DNA of 64,000 nucleotides from Hyphomicrobiaceae bacterium (GCA_947472885.1 CANJBX010000004.1:1-64000); one strand, 5' to 3'; numbered from the stretch's first letter, positions 47,450 through 55,970 are shown. Notes: generated by a model not told the origin, from the sequence alone. Made by a program: numbers and translations.

Positions 47450-48400
47450 ATGCGAAAAGTAACGCTCGGACTGTTTGCGCTGTTATCGGCCATCGGCGTC
47501 GGGGGGGCGGCTGCGAACGCGCAGGATACGCTCAAGCTCGCGGTGCCGCAGCGCGGCGCCTGGGACACGGCGGTCTCCGAACTCGGCCAGCGCAGCGGGA
47601 TATTCAAGAAGCACGGGCTGACGCTCGATATCCTCTACACGCAGGGCGGGCCGGAATCGATCCAGGCGGTAATTTCCGGCAGCATCGATATGGCGATGGC
47701 TGCGGGCGTGTCGGCGGCGATCGGGATCTACGCCAAGGGCGGCCCCGTCCGCATTGTCGGCAGCGAGATGATCGGTTCGCCCGATCTCTACTGGTATGTC
47801 AAACCGGAATCGCCCATCCGCAAGGCGGCCGACTTCAACGGCAAGACCGTCGGCTATTCGCAGTCTGGCTCGTCAAGCCATGCCGGTCTGCTGGAACTGT
47901 TGCGGCAGGATGACATCAAGGCGACGCCCACGGCTGTCGGCGGCCTCACCGCGACCTTGCCGCAGCTGATGTCAGGACAGATCGACGTCGGCTGGGCGGC
48001 AGCGCCATTCGGTCTCGATCTCGTCGAGGCCGGCAGGATCCGTATCGTGGCGCGCGGCGCCGACGTTGCCGCGCTGCGCGGCCGCACCGCGCGGGTCAAT
48101 GTGGCGGGCCTGCCGTTGGTCGCGAAACCCGCTGTGCTGCAGCGGTTCATGCAGGCCTATCGTGAAACCGTGGCCTGGATGTATGCCGACCCTGCCGCGC
48201 TCAAGCATTTCGGCGAATTCTCCGGACTGCCTGACTCGGTGGTGCGCACCATCCGCGACTTCATTCCGATGGAAACCATGGCGCCCGACCGCATCATGGA
48301 AATGGACAACATTGTGACCGATGCTGTGAAACTCAAGTTTCTCAGCGCTCCTTTGACGCCGGCGCAGGTTGCCGAACTGGTGCAAATCCCGAAGCCCTGA
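47450..48400 (+). CDS. orphan ABC-type solute-binding protein (NMT1/SsuA-like)
   Basis: 316 aa. A signal peptide (LGLFALLSAIGVGGAAANAQ) precedes a periplasmic binding fold of the NMT1/THI5/SsuA type: GIFKKHGLTLDILYTQGG, then VISGSIDMAMAAG, KTVGYSQSGSSSH and LMSGQIDVGWAA. Family members bind aliphatic sulfonates, nitrate, thiamine precursors or aromatics. No permease or ATPase gene is adjacent, so the partners must be elsewhere. ATG 47450 follows GGGACGGGGAAA; the frame is open to 47381. Confidence 0.85.
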   Translation: MRKVTLGLFALLSAIGVGGAAANAQDTLKLAVPQRGAWDTAVSELGQRSGIFKKHGLTLDILYTQGGPESIQAVISGSIDMAMAAGVSAAIGIYAKGGPVRIVGSEMIGSPDLYWYVKPESPIRKAADFNGKTVGYSQSGSSSHAGLLELLRQDDIKATPTAVGGLTATLPQLMSGQIDVGWAAAPFGLDLVEAGRIRIVARGADVAALRGRTARVNVAGLPLVAKPAVLQRFMQAYRETVAWMYADPAALKHFGEFSGLPDSVVRTIRDFIPMETMAPDRIMEMDNIVTDAVKLKFLSAPLTPAQVAELVQIPKP

Positions 48401-48502
48401 TTGCGCGCGCTGTCTCTAGGCAAAACTTCGCGGCTGGCGTTATAGTCGCGCCAACAGAGCGGGCGATCAGCACCGCCGGGTGTGAGTTGAAAGGGCAGCG
48501 TA

Positions 48503-48958
48503 ATGAGCATTCTGTTTCTGATCGGCCGGATTGCCTTTGTTGCGATCTTCATTTTCTCCGGCGTCACCAAGCTGATGGGTATTTCCGCCACCGCGGCGAT
48601 GATCCAGAGCAAGTTCGTCATCCCCGCAGCCTTGGCGACCGTAGTTGCCAGCGCCGAGGGCGCGACCGGCATGACGGCCTATCAACTGCTGGCCATCGCC
48701 GTCGGCGTGATCGAAATCCTGTTTCCGCTGCTGATCATCTTCAACATCCTGACGCGCTTCGCGGCGCTGGTGATGCTGGTGTTCGTCGGCGTGATTACCT
48801 TCTTCATGCATGACTTCTGGAACATGACGGACGCTGCGCGCGGCCTGAACCAGGTCATGGCGCTCAAGAACCTGTCGCTGATGGGCGGCTTCCTGATCCT
48901 GATGGTGCTGGGGTCGTGGCGGCCCGGCATGCACGACGAAGACGATTACCCGGCGTAA
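48503..48958 (+). CDS. DoxX-family membrane protein
   Basis: 151 aa with four predicted helices and the DoxX pattern: RIAFVAIFIFSGVTKL (helix 1), then AIAVGVIEILFPLLIIF, and VGVITFFMHDFWN with the conserved His-Asp/Trp. DoxX proteins bind or pass electrons with quinol oxidases or take part in thiol redox; the exact role here is unknown. A second, weakly similar DoxX protein lies at 53021-53425. The gene is followed at 55 bp by a tautomerase-like gene. Confidence 0.83.
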   Translation: MSILFLIGRIAFVAIFIFSGVTKLMGISATAAMIQSKFVIPAALATVVASAEGATGMTAYQLLAIAVGVIEILFPLLIIFNILTRFAALVMLVFVGVITFFMHDFWNMTDAARGLNQVMALKNLSLMGGFLILMVLGSWRPGMHDEDDYPA

Positions 48959-49013
48959 CGGCGGGTTAAAAAATACGCGGGTTTGCGCAACAAGCAGGAA
49001 GTGGGAGTGAACG

Positions 49014-49226
49014 ATGCCCGAGGTTGTTGTCTATGCGCTCGAAGGCCGCTCGGTCGATCAGAAACGCGGCCTGATGAAGGACATCACGGCTGCCGTCGTG
49101 AAGAACTTTGGCGTGCCGACCGATGCGGTGACGATCACGCTGGTTGAGACGTCGAAGATCAACAAGGCGCAGGGCGGCGTCCTGTTCGCCGAAAAGCAGG
49201 CGCCGGCCACGGCAAAAGCTTCCTGA
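49014..49226 (+). CDS. 4-oxalocrotonate tautomerase-family protein
   Basis: 70 aa. The catalytic N-terminal Pro is exposed after Met removal (MPEVVVYALEGRSVDQKRGL), and VTITLVETSKINKAQGG follows as the second strand with possible substrate Arg/Lys equivalents. 4-OT proteins form hexamers and tautomerise enol/keto acids. No aromatic meta-pathway genes are nearby, so the substrate is unknown. GGGAGTGA precedes ATG 49014. Confidence 0.85.
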   Translation: MPEVVVYALEGRSVDQKRGLMKDITAAVVKNFGVPTDAVTITLVETSKINKAQGGVLFAEKQAPATAKAS

Positions 49227-49389
49227 GCTGACGTCACAATCGTCACCCTGATCGCGCCGTTGTTTTTCAAGAGCGGGGCCTCGCGTTTTTCGCGATGGCG
49301 CCAATGCCTGCTTTGATGCTTCCGCCGCGGATACCTTCCTGATTTCCTTGGCGCGGGATCGCTTTCGCGATTCCTTCGGATTGTTTTTC

Positions 49390-50556
49390 ATGAATTCTCA
49401 AGCGGATAAGCCCGTGAGCGCACGGCTGACGGCGTTCACGCTGATGTTCGGCAACTTTGTCACCGGCCTGTCGATCATGGGCCTTGCGGGCATGCTGGGC
49501 GATCTTGCGAACGGGCTTGGCGTTACCATTCGCGATGCCGGTCTGCTGATTACCTTCGGCGCGGTCGTGCTGTGTATCGGCTCGCCGCTGATGGTGTGGG
49601 CGACCAGCACGTTCGACCGGCGCAAGTTGCTGGCGTTTGCGCTGGCCGTGATCGCGCTGGGGCAGGCGGCCAATGCGCTGGCGCCTGATTACGCGAGCCT
49701 GCTCGTCATTCGCATCGTGATGCTGATGCTGAGCTGCATGTTCACGCCGGTTGCCGCCAGCACCATCACGATGATGGTCGAGGAGAAGGACCGCGCCAGC
49801 GCGATTTCCTTCGTGTTTCTCGGCTGGTCGCTCGCGGTCGCGCTCGGTCTGCCGCTGGTGACGTTCATCGCCGCGCATGTCGGCTGGCGCGAAACCTTCG
49901 CGACGCTGAGTGCCATGACCGTTGTTGTGCTTGCGCTTCTGCTTTACGCCGTGCCGTCCGGCCTGCGCGGCACGCCGTTGTCGCTGCGCAGCTGGGTCAT
50001 GATCGGGCAAAGCCCGCTGATCCTGTTGCTGCTGCTCATCACGGTGCTGTGGACATCGGGACAGTTTCTGCTGTTTCCCTACCTCGGTCCGCTGATCGTG
50101 AAACTCGGTGGCGGCGGTACCCAGGAGATTGGGTTGTTCTTTGGCGCCATGGGCGTGATGGGATTTCTCGGCAATGTCGCGGCGTCGCGTATCGTGACCT
50201 GGCTCGGTACGTTCAGCACGGCATTGATATTCCTGCTCGCGATGTTCGTCGGCACCGCGATCTGGGCGCTCGGCGCGGGCTTCCTGCTGCCTATGGGAAT
50301 CGGCGTTATGGTCTGGGGCATAGGCTTTGCGGCATTTAACTCGATGCAGCAGGCGCGTCTGGTGGCGGCGGCTCCGCTACTCGCCAGCGCGACCGTCTCG
50401 CTCAATACGTCCGGCAACTACGTCGGGCAGGCCGTCGGCTCCGCGATCGGCGCCGGCCTGTTCGCGCGCGACCTGCTGGTGACGATGGGGTACGTCTCGA
50501 CGGGCTTCATGCTGGTCGCCGTCGTCGCGCACATCCTCAGCCGCAAGCTGCGCTGA
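49390..50556 (+). CDS. MFS transporter (DHA1-like)
   Basis: 388 aa with twelve predicted helices in two bundles. The A-motif region between helices 2 and 3 is GSPLMVWATSTFDRRKLL. LMLSCMFTPVAASTITMMV is typical of the DHA1/arabinose-efflux-type group. It probably exports a small compound or drug by proton antiport. The start is ATG 49390 (MNSQADKPVSARLTAF); the frame is open to 49348. The gene is alone between a tautomerase gene and a hypothetical. Confidence 0.87.
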   Translation: MNSQADKPVSARLTAFTLMFGNFVTGLSIMGLAGMLGDLANGLGVTIRDAGLLITFGAVVLCIGSPLMVWATSTFDRRKLLAFALAVIALGQAANALAPDYASLLVIRIVMLMLSCMFTPVAASTITMMVEEKDRASAISFVFLGWSLAVALGLPLVTFIAAHVGWRETFATLSAMTVVVLALLLYAVPSGLRGTPLSLRSWVMIGQSPLILLLLLITVLWTSGQFLLFPYLGPLIVKLGGGGTQEIGLFFGAMGVMGFLGNVAASRIVTWLGTFSTALIFLLAMFVGTAIWALGAGFLLPMGIGVMVWGIGFAAFNSMQQARLVAAAPLLASATVSLNTSGNYVGQAVGSAIGAGLFARDLLVTMGYVSTGFMLVAVVAHILSRKLR

Positions 50557-50823
50557 TCCGTTGGCCGTTGCCGCTTGCCGATGTTCTCCGGCGGCGGCAA
50601 GGCCGGGCGGAAGATGCTGTTTGTCGCGCCTGCCGGTGAGTTTGAAATTACCGAGCCGGGCGAAGCAGCCCGCATCGGCGGCTAGTTTTTGGGCTGTTTT
50701 AGAGGCCTTCAACGCACACCAACGCTAAAACCCCATCATCGCCCCGGTCCCGGCCACAATTTGCCTAAATGCGGCACGACAACGGGCGCGTTGATTGGGG
50801 TGCTTTGATCGGGGTGGATTGTC

Positions 50824-51774
50824 ATGCGCGTTGCTCTGTCCAGGACTGGCCGTTTTGTCGGCAAGCTTTCCATCCAGATCGTACCGTCCGTGGCCGCGAG
50901 CGTTCTCGGTGGCTACCTGCTGGCGCAACTGGTGCCGCAGCACACGGCAACACCCGCTGAAAAGGCGGCGCAGGCCGGGAAGACCACGCCGGTTACGGTC
51001 AGCGCGAACAGCGCGCCCGTGGTCAACGACAAGGCGCCGATCCGCGTCACTCAGCAGCGCCGCGACGGCAAGGCCGCCGAGCCGCTGGCTGAAGTGAAGC
51101 CGGTTGCGCCGGCGGAAATCAAGGCTGCCGAAACCAAGGCTTCTGAAATCAAGGCTTCCGAAATGAAGTCCGCCGAGACCAGGGCGGTGCGCGCGAAGCC
51201 TGCTGCCCCGGCAACTGCTGCAACGACAACTGCCGCAGTGGCGTCTTCTGCCGCGTCTGCGCAGCTCTATACGCCGGAGCCTTACACGCCCGAGCCATCG
51301 ACGCCGCAAGTCGCCTCGCAACCTGTGTTGCAGGCCCCGCGTAACGTTGCTGTCGTAGCTCCTGCCGCCGCGCCGGCTGCTGCTTTGGTTCCTGCGCCCG
51401 CCGCGAGCGCGCCGGGTGTCGCTGCGGCACCGGCCCTGTCCGCCCCGACGATAGTTGCGCCCATTGCTGCTGCTCCCGTTACGGCTGCTCCCGCGAACAT
51501 CGGCGCGCCGACCAGCCTCTCGCCGGTGACGGTGACGGCGCGTGCACCGGCGATGCCGCCGCCCGACGATGAGGAAGACGTGCCCGCGCAGAAAGCCGAG
51601 CGCGGCGTTGCGGGCCATGTATTTTCGGCGACTTCAACTGCCGCCGGAACGGCCGCCAATGCCATTGGCAACACCGTCAACTGGGTGTTCGAACTGCCGG
51701 GCAAGCTGATCAACCGCGACGATCATCGGCCGGAGCCGCAGCAGCAGGCATCGCAGCCGCGCCGCTTCATGTAA
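50824..51774 (+). CDS. hypothetical membrane-anchored Ala/Pro-rich protein
   Basis: 316 aa, not recognised. An N-terminal hydrophobic segment (IQIVPSVAASVLGGYLLAQL, about 17-36) could anchor it. A repetitive Lys/Glu/Ala part follows (AETKASEIKASEMKSAETRA), then a long Ala/Pro/Val-rich spacer and an acidic patch PPPDDEEDVPA. A C-terminal amphipathic segment TAANAIGNTVNWVFELPGKL ends it. The layout suggests a periplasm-spanning or envelope-associated tether. Low complexity makes homology hard to judge. Confidence 0.65.
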   Translation: MRVALSRTGRFVGKLSIQIVPSVAASVLGGYLLAQLVPQHTATPAEKAAQAGKTTPVTVSANSAPVVNDKAPIRVTQQRRDGKAAEPLAEVKPVAPAEIKAAETKASEIKASEMKSAETRAVRAKPAAPATAATTTAAVASSAASAQLYTPEPYTPEPSTPQVASQPVLQAPRNVAVVAPAAAPAAALVPAPAASAPGVAAAPALSAPTIVAPIAAAPVTAAPANIGAPTSLSPVTVTARAPAMPPPDDEEDVPAQKAERGVAGHVFSATSTAAGTAANAIGNTVNWVFELPGKLINRDDHRPEPQQQASQPRRFM

Positions 51775-51804
51775 TCGGCTCACAGGCATTGCGTTGAAAA
51801 TAGA

Positions 51805-51827
51805 GCGGCGGCTGAATCAGCCGCCGC
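51805..51827. terminator. hairpin between convergent genes
   Basis: 11-bp inverted repeat GCGGCGGCTGA/TCAGCCGCCGC with a single central A, between the Ala/Pro-rich gene and the zinc-ribbon gene. Few Ts follow. Confidence 0.6.
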
Positions 51828-51868
51828 TTCGCGCGTTCCCCGTCACGCTTGTTATTCTGGACTCGCGC

Positions 51869-52069
51869 TCAGGTTTTGGGCAGCGCGGGATAGCAAACCG
51901 TCGTCTCGAATGCGTAGCCGCAGTCGTCGCAATTCCAGAGATGGCGAAGACGGTGGTCGTCGATATATTCCGACCAGGTCGCAAAATAGATCGGCCCACC
52001 GCACTGGGCACAGAAGTTGACGAGACGTGGTGGGATTTGGCGCGCGGAGTCGCCAGTTCGCAATTTCAT
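51869..52069 (-). CDS. small zinc-ribbon protein
   Basis: 66 aa with two CxxC knuckles: NFCAQCGGPIYFATWSEYID and LWNCDDCGYAFETTVCY. Spacing of about 28 residues between the Cys pairs fits a zinc ribbon. AGGAGG stands 6 nt before ATG 52069, an excellent ribosome-binding site. The role is unknown; small proteins of this kind recur in Bradyrhizobium-type genomes (recalled). Confidence 0.78.
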   Translation of the reverse strand: MKLRTGDSARQIPPRLVNFCAQCGGPIYFATWSEYIDDHRLRHLWNCDDCGYAFETTVCYPALPKT

Positions 52070-52314
52070 GAGCGGCCTCCTGTCGTGTGATGTTGTTGTT
52101 GTTACGCCTCACATGGTTGCTGACGATAAGGTGTTCGTCGGGGGAATAAAGCAGGGAGACTGACCTAACGCCCGAGGCGCAAGTTCCGGCAATTCCGGTT
52201 GCGCGGACGGTTTTGCGTGGCAGGATACCGTGGATTGTACCCAACCCCTTGGCGAAACCGGATTTCGCGCCCATTTCAGACGCGCTACGATTGCGCGACC
52301 CGCAGGAGGCTTTC

Positions 52315-52722
52315 ATGGACGCCAGGATATTTCCGGTGACGCATACCGATGCCGAGTGGCGCAAGCTGCTGACGCCCGAACAATATGACGTGATGCGCGG
52401 CCATGGCACCGAGCGGCCGGGAAGCTGCGCGCTCAACTACGAAAAGCGTTCGGGTACCTTCACCTGCGCCGGTTGCGGGCAAAAGCTGTTCGTCTCCGGC
52501 ACGAAGTTCGAAAGCGGCACCGGCTGGCCGAGCTTCAACGATCCCGAAGCCGGATCGGTCGAAACCACCACCGACAACACCCACGGCATGGTCCGCACGG
52601 AAGTGCACTGCGGCCGTTGCGGTAGCCACCTTGGCCACGTCTTCGACGACGGCCCGCCGCCGACCCACCTGCGCTATTGCATCAACGGCGTGGCGATGAA
52701 CTTCGAGCCGGAGAAGAAGTAG
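52315..52722 (+). CDS. msrB: peptide-methionine (R)-S-oxide reductase
   Basis: 135-aa MsrB reducing Met-R-sulfoxide in proteins. The zinc site has both CxxC pairs (TCAGCGQ, HCGRCGSHLGHVF). GTGWPSFNDP is conserved. The catalytic Cys is in RYCINGVAMNF; Gly replaces the usual Ser after Asn. The start is ATG 52315 (MDARIFPVTHTDAEW) with GGAGG 6 nt upstream. Cytosolic, no signal peptide. Confidence 0.94.
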   Translation: MDARIFPVTHTDAEWRKLLTPEQYDVMRGHGTERPGSCALNYEKRSGTFTCAGCGQKLFVSGTKFESGTGWPSFNDPEAGSVETTTDNTHGMVRTEVHCGRCGSHLGHVFDDGPPPTHLRYCINGVAMNFEPEKK

Positions 52723-53020
52723 GGCGGCTCGCATCACGGCTGCGCGATTTACCGATCGTTGACGGTGTCTGTTAACGTCGGCGGTATCATTTTAAACTAA
52801 ATCCAGCGCACCGGATGTGATGTGGCTGTCTGCCGGTACGGACTTCCCGGCTCGTCCAGAACGGACGGGCTGGCCGTCCTTCCCCTGGACATCGCGATAC
52901 ATTCGAATTTGCGAATTTGCTGTGCTGCGGCATGCTGGCCTGTGGTTTTCAGCAAATCGTGATGGGAGGAAGCCCCGTGGCCGGGTTAAATCCCGTGGTC
53001 ACACATGGGGGAGACGATTC
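52723..53020. other. intergenic region, no gene recognised
   Basis: 298 bp between msrB and the DoxX gene on the same strand. The frame of the DoxX gene remains open to 52817, but that part lacks conserved sequence. The stretch is likely to hold the DoxX promoter. No RNA or repeat was recognised. Confidence 0.4.
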
Positions 53021-53425
53021 ATGGAAACCGCACTGTCACGCTATACGCCGACGATCCTGAGCCTGCTGCGCATCGCCGTTGCGCTGCTGTTTATGGCGCA
53101 CGGCACCGGCATGCTGTTTGCATTCCCGTCGGCTAATCCGGCGGCTGCGGTCGCGCCTGCCATGTTCTCGATGTACTGGTTCGCTGCCTGGATCGAGGTC
53201 ATCGGCGGCATTTTGATGATCCTCGGCCTGTTCACGCGGCCGGTCGCCTTCATCCTGTCGGGCGAAATGGCCTTCGCTTATTTCATCGGCCACTCGCCGC
53301 GCAACTTCTACCCGCTGCTCAATGGCGGCGACGCCGCGGCGCTCTATTGCTTCATCTTCTTCTACTTCGCGGCCGCAGGCGCAGGCCCGCTCAGCCTCGA
53401 CGCGACGATGCGCAACAAGGGTTGA
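53021..53425 (+). CDS. DoxX-family membrane protein
   Basis: 134 aa with four predicted helices: SLLRIAVALLFMAHGTGMLF, then YWFAAWIEVIGGILMILGLFTRP, AFILSGEMAFAYFIGHSPR and the last one near YCFIFFYFAAAGAGPL. It matches the DoxX/SURF4-like pattern with the conserved GEMAFAYF and His-rich turn. Function unknown; redox partner roles are known in the family. ATG 53021 has GGGGGAGA upstream. Confidence 0.85.
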   Translation: METALSRYTPTILSLLRIAVALLFMAHGTGMLFAFPSANPAAAVAPAMFSMYWFAAWIEVIGGILMILGLFTRPVAFILSGEMAFAYFIGHSPRNFYPLLNGGDAAALYCFIFFYFAAAGAGPLSLDATMRNKG

Positions 53426-53507
53426 TCCGGAAATCGGGTCAAACCCTGCTTTGTCAGCTTCCGCCGCGTCGGCCTAGAATGCCGGGCCGACCGGCGGAGC
53501 ATGACCA

Positions 53508-53816
53508 ATGGCCGAAAAAACTGTCGTCAAGCCGCGCACCGGGACCAAGACCGAGGTCGCGCGTCCGCCGCTCTACAAGGTGATCCTGCTCAACGACGAC
53601 TATACGCCGCGCGAATTCGTCGTGATGGTGCTCAAGGCCGTGTTCCGCATGGGCGAGGAGAAGGCCGCTGCCGTGATGCTGACCGCGCATCGCCGCGGCG
53701 CCTGCGTGATCGCGGTCTATACCCGCGACGTCGCCGAGACCAAGGCCAAGGAAGCCACCGAACTCGGCAAGCGCAACGGCTTCCCGCTGTTCTTCATGAC
53801 CGAGCCGGAAACGTGA
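53508..53816 (+). CDS. clpS: ATP-dependent Clp protease adaptor ClpS (ClpS2-like)
   Basis: 102-aa N-degron adaptor. The N-terminal extension (about 1-20) is basic and flexible. The substrate pocket has LLNDDYTPREFVVMVLKAVF, and ClpA contact residues lie in MLTAHRRGACVIAVYTRDVAE. It delivers proteins with N-terminal bulky residues to ClpAP. Alphaproteobacteria often have clpS1 next to clpA and a separate clpS2. No clpA follows here, and the sequence resembles the second type. Confidence 0.9.
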   Translation: MAEKTVVKPRTGTKTEVARPPLYKVILLNDDYTPREFVVMVLKAVFRMGEEKAAAVMLTAHRRGACVIAVYTRDVAETKAKEATELGKRNGFPLFFMTEPET

Positions 53817-53944
53817 CACGAAGCCGGAAAGGTCCCGCGGGTGTGTGACATGCGCCATGGGCGAGGGCGTATTTTGTTGCGGATATCGAACGCCGCGGCG
53901 AGTATGTGAAGATTGCCGTAGCTGACCTGCAGGGCTGAAGTCTC

Positions 53945-54463
53945 ATGCCGCATGACCACGATCATTCGCACGATCCCGCGCATTCCCATTCGCACGACGA
54001 TCACTCCCATGACGCGCGCTGGAAACACGACGGCGTGCGCGTGATCCCGGCGGGTTCGCTCGATACCAACACCGCTTCGACGCCGGGCATGGACCGCGCC
54101 GCCGCGATCAACGCCGCGCGTGTCGGCGCACAGAAGATCTGGGCCGGCACGGTGACGATCCACGCCAGGGCCAAGACCGGCGCGCACCACCATGGTGCGC
54201 TCGAGAGCGTCATCTATGTGATCCGCGGGCGGGCGCGCATGCGCTGGGGCGACAACCTCGAATTCGTCGCCGAGGCGGGGCCGGGCGATTTCATCTACGT
54301 GCCGCCCTATGTGCCGCATCAGGAAATCAACGCCAGCGAGGACGAGGCGCTCGAATGCGTGCTGGTGCGCTCGGACAACGAGGCGGTGGTGGTCAACCTC
54401 GACATCGCGCCCGTCGAGAAGCCCGAAGCCGTGAAGTGGATCGACCCGATCCACAAGAGTTGA
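53945..54463 (+). CDS. cupin protein with His-rich N-terminus
   Basis: 172 aa. Residues 2-24 are His/Asp-rich (PHDHDHSHDPAHSHSHDDHS), a likely metal-binding tail. A single cupin domain (about 60-155) follows with motif 1 AKTGAHHHGALESVIYVIRG and motif 2 PGDFIYVPPYVPHQEI, giving the usual three His and one Glu metal ligands. No signal peptide. It could be a dioxygenase-like or metal-storage/sensor protein. The gene is monocistronic as far as seen. Confidence 0.8.
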   Translation: MPHDHDHSHDPAHSHSHDDHSHDARWKHDGVRVIPAGSLDTNTASTPGMDRAAAINAARVGAQKIWAGTVTIHARAKTGAHHHGALESVIYVIRGRARMRWGDNLEFVAEAGPGDFIYVPPYVPHQEINASEDEALECVLVRSDNEAVVVNLDIAPVEKPEAVKWIDPIHKS

Positions 54464-54561
54464 AGCGCAGACTCCCTGCGTTCCCACAATGACTCTGCTT
54501 TGTTCGCAAAAGAACGAATCGGAATCGCTCAAATCGCCTGTGTGCATCGCTTAACAAGAGA

Positions 54562-55237
54562 TTACGGTGCGGCGAACTTCACACCCGTCTTCGCGAATGC
54601 TGCGCGTGCCTGCGGCGTACCAAGAAACGCCAGCAGCTTGCGCGCGGCAGCTTCGTTCGGCGTGCCCATCACCATCGCCGCCGCATAGGGCAGCGCGATC
54701 TGGATTTCATCGGGCACATCGCCGGTCCATCGCACGCCTTGTCCCGCGCGGATTTCGGTTTCGGGACCGAACCCGAGCGCGTTGTCGCCGCGTGCGGCGA
54801 GATGGATATTGAGCTTGGTCGAAGTATCGAAGCGCAGGAGTTTTGGCGCGATGGCGTCACGCAGGCCCAGTTGCGCGATGACGCCCACGAGATGCTCGCC
54901 GGTCGGTGCGTGGGTCAGCAGCACGGCACCGGCGGCGACCAGCGCCGCGCGCAACGCATCCATGGTTGAAATATCCGGCACGCTGGCGCTTTCGCGCACC
55001 ACGCCGCCGATGCCGACCGCGCCCAGCGCAACAGAATCGCTGAGTAGATTTTTCGCCGCCAGCGCCGCGATCATATCGGCAGGCAGCAGCACCACGTCGG
55101 CTTTTGCTTCGCCACGCAGCAGCGCATCACGGAATATTGTGGCCGTGGTCGGTCGCGACGTCGATTGGCGTGCCGGTCACTTGCGCGGCACACGCGCGCA
55201 TGCCGTGGAGGGTGGAACCGGCGGAGAGGATGAGCAT
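54562..55237 (-). pseudogene. solute-binding-like protein gene with a one-base frameshift
   Basis: From ATG 55237 the frame reads MLILSAGSTLHGMRACAAQV then TGTPIDVATDHGHNIP and hits TGA. One base over, the frame continues RDALLRGEAKADVVLLPADM and on to ALPYAAAMVMGTPNEAAARK and FAKTGVKFAAP (stop 54562). Removing one C at about 55131-55133 restores one frame of about 225 codons. The protein resembles ModA-type periplasmic-binding folds but lacks a signal peptide. It is either a real null allele or a base-calling error at CC/GG. It lies between a cupin gene and the toxin-antitoxin pair. Confidence 0.75.
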
Positions 55238-55258
55238 GGCTCCTGGCTGGCGCTGTAA

Positions 55259-55333
55259 GGCGCAATAGCGAAGCGTATTGCGCCGCTTCGTTGCTCTTAA
55301 AATGGTGGATTACGCTTCGCTAATCCACCCTAC
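55259..55333. repeat. palindromic intergenic repeat beside the ParE/RelE-type module
   Basis: Two palindromic parts: GGCGCAATA-GCGAAGCG-TATTGCGCC (55259-55284), then GGTGGATTACGCTTCGCTAA TCCACCCTAC-type sequence (55303-55333). The second is nearly the same as the right arm at 18908-18937 and ends 2 bp before the toxin stop codon. Confidence 0.78.
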
Positions 55334-55335
55334 GG

Positions 55336-55590
55336 CTATTTTATCTTTGCGTCGTAATCGGCGTGTGAGCCGATCCAGAACCACAGCATGCCGCCGTCGG
55401 TTTCAACCGCCAGCGCGCGATAGCGGATGCCGACGCGGACGGACCAGAAGCGCCCGACTTTCTTGAAATGCAGGGAAGGGTGCTGCGGATCGCTTTTGAG
55501 CAGCGCAAAATTCTTGTCGGCCAATGCGCGGATGGGGTCGGGAAGGCGTTGATAGGCAGCCCAGAAATCAGGACTGGCAAAATGCCTCAT
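55336..55590 (-). CDS. type II toxin, RelE/ParE superfamily
   Basis: 84-aa toxin. Typical RelE/ParE features: helix-turn SPDFWAAYQRLPDPIRALAD, then HPSLHFKKVGRFWSVRVGIR and YRALAVETDGGMLWFWIGSH. The RVGIRYRAL strand and C-terminal His are the usual active-site area. It either cleaves mRNA on ribosomes or inhibits gyrase; which cannot be told. ATG 55590 overlaps the antitoxin stop by 4 bp (ATGA). Confidence 0.85.
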   Translation of the reverse strand: MRHFASPDFWAAYQRLPDPIRALADKNFALLKSDPQHPSLHFKKVGRFWSVRVGIRYRALAVETDGGMLWFWIGSHADYDAKIK

Positions 55591-55787
55591 AGCTCGCGGG
55601 CGCGTCCGGCTCTGTGGTCGGCCAGCGCGTGATCGGCCAATGCGTCGAGCTTGCCGCCGGCAGCATCGCGCTCAATCTTGCGGTCGAAGCGGTCTGCGTC
55701 AAACGCATCGAACCACGTCCGGAACCGCGCAAACTCGGCGGCCGGCAAACTCTCGATGGCTTTCTCAATGTCTTCGACGGTGCTCAT
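55587..55787 (-). CDS. antitoxin partner of the RelE/ParE-type toxin
   Basis: 66 aa from ATG 55787 (MSTVEDIEKAIESLPAAEFA). Two helices with RFRTWFDAFDADRFDRKIER and an Ala/Asp/His-rich tail. It is the usual type of short helical antitoxin for RelE/ParE toxins, probably lacking a clear DNA-binding domain of its own. Translationally coupled to the toxin. A possible promoter TTCGCA-N17-TATATT ends about 10 bp upstream of the start. Confidence 0.78.
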   Translation of the reverse strand: MSTVEDIEKAIESLPAAEFARFRTWFDAFDADRFDRKIERDAAGGKLDALADHALADHRAGRAREL

Positions 55788-55906
55788 GGGGGAAATATAA
55801 CGGGAAAGCGGCAAATTGCGAAAGGCCCTAAGGTAGCGGAGCCCATGCTGCGGAATTACGCCCGAAATGGTGGATCAATAATTCTTTCTAGCAATTAAGC
55901 CGGGCC

Positions 55907-55960
55907 TTGCAAACGTCCATATTGGACACTATGATGTCCAAAGTGGACGTCGTGATGTCC
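55907..55960 (+). promoter_or_regulatory. ParA promoter built from 21-bp repeats with inverted repeats
   Basis: A sigma70-type promoter TTGCAA (55907-55912), 17-bp spacer, TATGAT (55930-55935). Inverted repeat GTCCA-TAT-TGGAC (55915-55927) fills the spacer. A second, GTCCA-AAG-TGGAC (55936-55948), directly follows the -10. A third half site GTCC lies at 55957. The starts 55915, 55936 and 55957 are exactly 21 bp apart, and each full unit ends TGAT. This looks like a multi-site operator on one face of the DNA. Confidence 0.8.
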
Positions 55961-55970
55961 TTTTGAGGAG

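Noticed and set aside
50581-50685. A 34-codon frame (MFSGGGKAGRKMLF...) after the MFS gene
   Set aside because: No ribosome-binding site, no hydrophobic or conserved feature; too short to support.
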